Shown in pieces: positions 4,672-6,636 of a stretch of DNA of 6,636 nt (positions are counted from its first letter, which is position 1; each line of letters starts with the position of its first letter). This stretch comes from Candidatus Nanohalarchaeota archaeon. Its GTDB lineage: Archaea > EX4484-52 > B79-G9. The stretch spans positions 1 to 6,636 of the forward strand of contig JAFCBV010000104.1 in assembly GCA_017610545.1 (NCBI GenBank). Reading direction: 5' to 3'. The notes below the pieces were generated by a model. That model was given only the letters and a program-made list of their open reading frames with translations. It was not told where the DNA came from and did no database searches. The position numbers were made by a program, and so were the translations under genes.

Positions 4672-5838
4672 ATGCATTATGTGTATCTTGACAACGCCGC
4701 GACAACACAAGTATGCCCCGAGGCTGCCGAAGTTGTCCTGAAATATATGAAGGAAGAATACGGCAATGCATCCTCTCTGCACACTTTCGGCCAAAAGGCA
4801 AAAGAATCTCTTGAGGCCTCGCGCGCATCGATTGCAAAAACAATTGGCGCAGCCCCTGAAGAGCTAATATTCACATCCGGCGAAACAGAATCAAACAATC
4901 TCGCAATTCTCGGCGCAGCCCGTGCAAACACAGCACGCGGCAGGCACCTCATCACAACAAAAATCGAGCATCCCTCTGTATTACGTGCATTTGCTGCGTT
5001 AGAAAAAGAGGGGTTTGAAGTAACATATCTTAACGTGAATCACGAAGGATTCATTGATCTTGCGGAACTTGAAAAAAAGCTCCGCAAAGACACAAGCCTT
5101 GTAAGCATACTACATGCCAACAACGAAATCGGCACAATTGAGCCCGTCACTCAAGCCGGAAAAATCATAAAATCAAAAAGCAGTGCACTTTTTCACGTTG
5201 ACTGTGCGCATTCCTACGGGAAAATCCCTGTTAATGTTGAAGAAATAAAAGCAGACTTAGTCACAATCAATTCACACAAAATCCACGGCCCAAAAGGTGT
5301 TGGCGCGCTCTATATCAAAAAAGGCGCAAAAATTGCGCCTTTAATGTTCGGAGGCGCGCAGGAAAAAAAGATTCGCCCCGGAACTGAAAACATTGCCGGT
5401 ATTGCAGGTTTCGCAAGTGCAGCAGAAACCGCCTATATTAATATAGAGAAAAACGCGCAAAATATAGCGCGCCTGCGCGACATGCTTATTGATGAAATAA
5501 ATAAAACCATACCCCACACAAAACTCAATGGCCCGCGCGGAAACTTGCGCCTGCCAAACAATGCAAACATATCTTTTGGCAACATAGAAGGCGAATCCAT
5601 CATAATTTTGCTTGACTCAAAAGGTGTTGGCGCATCCACAGGCTCTGCATGCACAACGCATGACCTAAAGCCAAGCCATGTGCTGATGGCAATCGGCAGG
5701 AGCCCTGAAATATCCCACAGCTCAATACGCTTCTCGCTTTCAAGATACACCACTGAAGACGAAATCAAACATGTGATTTCCGTTCTTCCTAAAATCGTTG
5801 AAAATCTTAGAAAAATGAGCCCTGTAAAAGAGGTATGA
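4672..5838 (+). CDS. iscS: Cysteine desulfurase, NifS/IscS type
   Basis: A full-length 388-residue PLP-dependent enzyme that removes sulfur from cysteine as an enzyme-bound persulfide for iron-sulfur clusters and tRNA thiolation. It starts with the family's YLDNAATT (5-12). GNASSLH at 31-37 and FTSGETESNN at 67-76 form the cofactor phosphate site. H100, D177 and H180 (in FHVDCAHS) contact PLP. The Schiff-base lysine is K203 in SHKIHGPKGVG. RPGTEN lies at 235-240. The catalytic cysteine is C327 in STGSACTTHDLKPSHV, on the long IscS-type loop, followed by SIRFSLSRYT at 351-360. No residue needed for activity is missing. The start is ATG 4672, probably leaderless. iscU begins two bases after its stop, with its ribosome site inside the last codons, so the two are one operon. 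It may also be called nifS, as archaeal members are not cleanly split. Confidence 0.95.
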   Translation: MHYVYLDNAATTQVCPEAAEVVLKYMKEEYGNASSLHTFGQKAKESLEASRASIAKTIGAAPEELIFTSGETESNNLAILGAARANTARGRHLITTKIEHPSVLRAFAALEKEGFEVTYLNVNHEGFIDLAELEKKLRKDTSLVSILHANNEIGTIEPVTQAGKIIKSKSSALFHVDCAHSYGKIPVNVEEIKADLVTINSHKIHGPKGVGALYIKKGAKIAPLMFGGAQEKKIRPGTENIAGIAGFASAAETAYINIEKNAQNIARLRDMLIDEINKTIPHTKLNGPRGNLRLPNNANISFGNIEGESIIILLDSKGVGASTGSACTTHDLKPSHVLMAIGRSPEISHSSIRFSLSRYTTEDEIKHVISVLPKIVENLRKMSPVKEV

Positions 5839-5840
5839 TA

Positions 5841-6157
5841 ATGTACTCTAAAAAAGTCATGGAACAATTCCAGAACCCAAAAAATGTCGGCGAAATTGAA
5901 GGAGCCGACGGCATCGGCGAAGTTGGAAATCCACAATGCGGCGACATGATGAAAATCACAATAAAAGTCGCTGCTCAATGACCACAGAGCTTGCAAAAGG
6001 AAAAACCCTTGACGAAGCAGAAAAGATATCGCGCGAAAATGTTGCGCAAGAACTCGAAGGGCTTCCACAGGTAAAGATGCACTGCTCGAATTTGGCTGTT
6101 GATGCACTGAGGGAAGCGATAAGGGATTATCGGTCAAAGCAGGGTTTGAGTGAATAA
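5841..6157 (+). pseudogene. iscU: IscU iron-sulfur scaffold, split by an internal deletion with frameshift
   Basis: IscU accepts sulfur from IscS and builds clusters on three cysteines. The first part (ATG 5841, MYSKKVMEQFQNPKNVGEIE, then GNPQCGDMMKITIKV) holds the first ligand region, C33 and D35. It then reads three more codons to TGA at 5979-5981. The second part is in another frame: CSMTTELAKGKTLDEAEKI to GLPQVKMHCSNLAVDAL, with the third ligand cysteine, ending at 6157. The piece between IKV and the S-M-T-T-E segment, roughly 20-25 residues in relatives, is absent; it normally carries F-K-T-x-G-C-G-A-A-I-A with the central cysteine. ATG 5978-5980 overlaps the TGA as ATGA, so the second half could be made as a separate 59-residue protein by re-initiation. 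The ribosome site for part one is GAGGT at 5830-5834. As it stands no working scaffold is encoded unless a second copy exists. Decay, a true split form and an assembly fault are all open. Confidence 0.8.
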
Positions 6158-6341
6158 ATAGCGCGTTACGACACCAACCGCGGGAAAAAACGGAGTTTAT
6201 TACGTTCATTGGTGTACTTTGTGAAAAATTAATAAGAAGACAAAAGAGGATCCGAATATTAATTTGAATTGCAAGATCATCCGAAAAATAATAAAATGAT
6301 TGGTGCAAATATAACGTGTATATCTGTTCTAGAGGATTATG
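6158..6341 (+). other. Non-coding AT-rich stretch after iscU
   Basis: No gene is seen in these 184 bases. ACACCAA at 6171-6177 and TTGGTGT at 6209-6215 form a seven-base inverted repeat with a 31-base spacer, just after the iscU stop. ATTGGTG occurs at 6208-6214 and again at 6299-6305. A-rich runs follow. AATATAAC near 6308-6315 is a weak TATA candidate and GAGG at 6332-6335 is a ribosome site for the next gene. Base composition falls clearly towards AT compared with iscS. Confidence 0.5.
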
Positions 6342-6635
6342 ATGAAGTTGAGTGAATTAAATGCAAAAAACTGCAAATTTGTGATTAAAGAACCAATAGG
6401 AAAAGAAATCAGAGGTATTATAGCCGGAACAAACATAGATAAACACAATCACAAATTGACCTTGGAACAATTGAAAAAAATGGCTGAAGATCTTAAGTCG
6501 AACCCATTTATGAATAACGAACATGATTCATCAAAAACACCCCTTGGCAAAGTAATAAATTTTGAAATAAGATCAAGTGACAATGGTGAATACGAATTAC
6601 ATATTGTTTGCACTCTTTTCCTATTGGTTCTTTAA
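6342..6635 (+). CDS. N-terminal part of a prohead protease-like (S78/XkdF-like) protein, probably truncated
   Basis: A 97-residue frame starting MKLSELNAKN with GAGG six bases upstream (an ATG three bases earlier is possible). After a short strand region come GIIAGTNIDKHNHKLTLEQL (25-44), a helix KKMAEDLKSN, then F-M-N-N-E-H61-D62 and TPLGKVINFEIR. This order, with a statement like 'new version, x-D-x-x-x-x-x-L-T-x-x-x-L', then N-P, then H-D and P-L/I-G-K-V, is that of viral head maturation proteases of the S78/XkdF-like group, in which H61 would be the catalytic histidine and the serine would lie further on. The frame ends with LHIVCTLFLLVL and a stop one base before the window edge, before any such serine, and the hydrophobic end looks unlike the family. 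So it is a fragment, a frameshifted gene, or a contig end. Codon use is AT-rich, unlike the genes before it, which fits recent transfer. The family link is by eye and tentative. Confidence 0.4.
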   Translation: MKLSELNAKNCKFVIKEPIGKEIRGIIAGTNIDKHNHKLTLEQLKKMAEDLKSNPFMNNEHDSSKTPLGKVINFEIRSSDNGEYELHIVCTLFLLVL

Positions 6636-6636
6636 T

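Noticed and set aside
6171..6215. Inverted repeat ACACCAA/TTGGTGT as the end of a mobile element
   Set aside because: Only seven bases with a long spacer, no transposase and no flanking direct repeat; chance is likely in AT-rich sequence.
5433..6308. A 291-codon open frame on the minus strand
   Set aside because: It lies wholly antisense to the end of iscS, the iscU remains and the gap after them. Its protein is rich in Phe, Ser and Leu with no recognisable domain, while the sense strand encodes clear family motifs.
1..6636. CRISPR array, toxin-antitoxin pair or defence system
   Set aside because: No regularly spaced repeats were found, and no gene has a nuclease, toxin, reverse transcriptase or ATPase domain.

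Overview
The window looks archaeal. It carries an archaeal/eukaryotic-type ribosomal protein (eS26), an archaeal type IV pilin, a DUF34/NIF3 gene, and an archaeal regulator with an XRE-type HTH followed by two CBS domains. Promoters are TATA boxes, and ribosome sites are GGTGA or GGAGG. At least two genes start about 25 bases after the centre of a TATA box with no ribosome site, so they are probably leaderless. eS26 is absent from most Euryarchaeota, so a DPANN or TACK-related lineage is my best guess. I cannot place it further from sequence alone.

Layout. At 1-90 (minus) is the start of a zinc-ribbon protein, cut by the window edge. It diverges from eS26 (243-542, plus), which is followed by a GC-rich foldable segment and the HTH-CBS regulator (692-1255, plus). 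A terminator-like hairpin separates these from a run of minus-strand genes: a leaderless 30-residue small ORF (1282-1374), a small two-helix membrane protein (1499-1714), a ferredoxin (1809-1988) coupled to a broken NIF3 gene (1988-2714), a strong hairpin (2795-2849), a type IV pilin (2882-3361), a paralogue of the small membrane protein (3372-3578), and a helical, probably coiled-coil protein (3647-4150). A shared TATA region then drives the plus strand: YjbQ (4232-4627, apparently with a CTG start), cysteine desulfurase (4672-5838) and a broken iscU (5841-6157). The tail (6158-6636) is visibly AT-richer and holds the N-terminal part of a protein resembling viral prohead proteases.

How the genes fit together. 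IscS takes sulfur from cysteine and IscU would be its cluster scaffold. The ferredoxin is a possible end user of such clusters. NIF3/DUF34 is a metal-binding family of unsettled role. The pilin, its small membrane neighbour and possibly the coiled-coil protein form a surface-appendage group.

Most notable: two conserved genes, nif3 and iscU, each lack an internal segment and change frame at the gap. In iscU the missing part holds the central cluster-ligand cysteine, and the second half begins at an ATGA stop/start overlap. This could be gene decay, a real split scaffold, or an assembly fault. Also worth attention are the paralogous membrane-protein pair tied to a pilin, the leaderless small ORF, two RNA structures whose G-U pairs favour one strand, and the virus-like tail.
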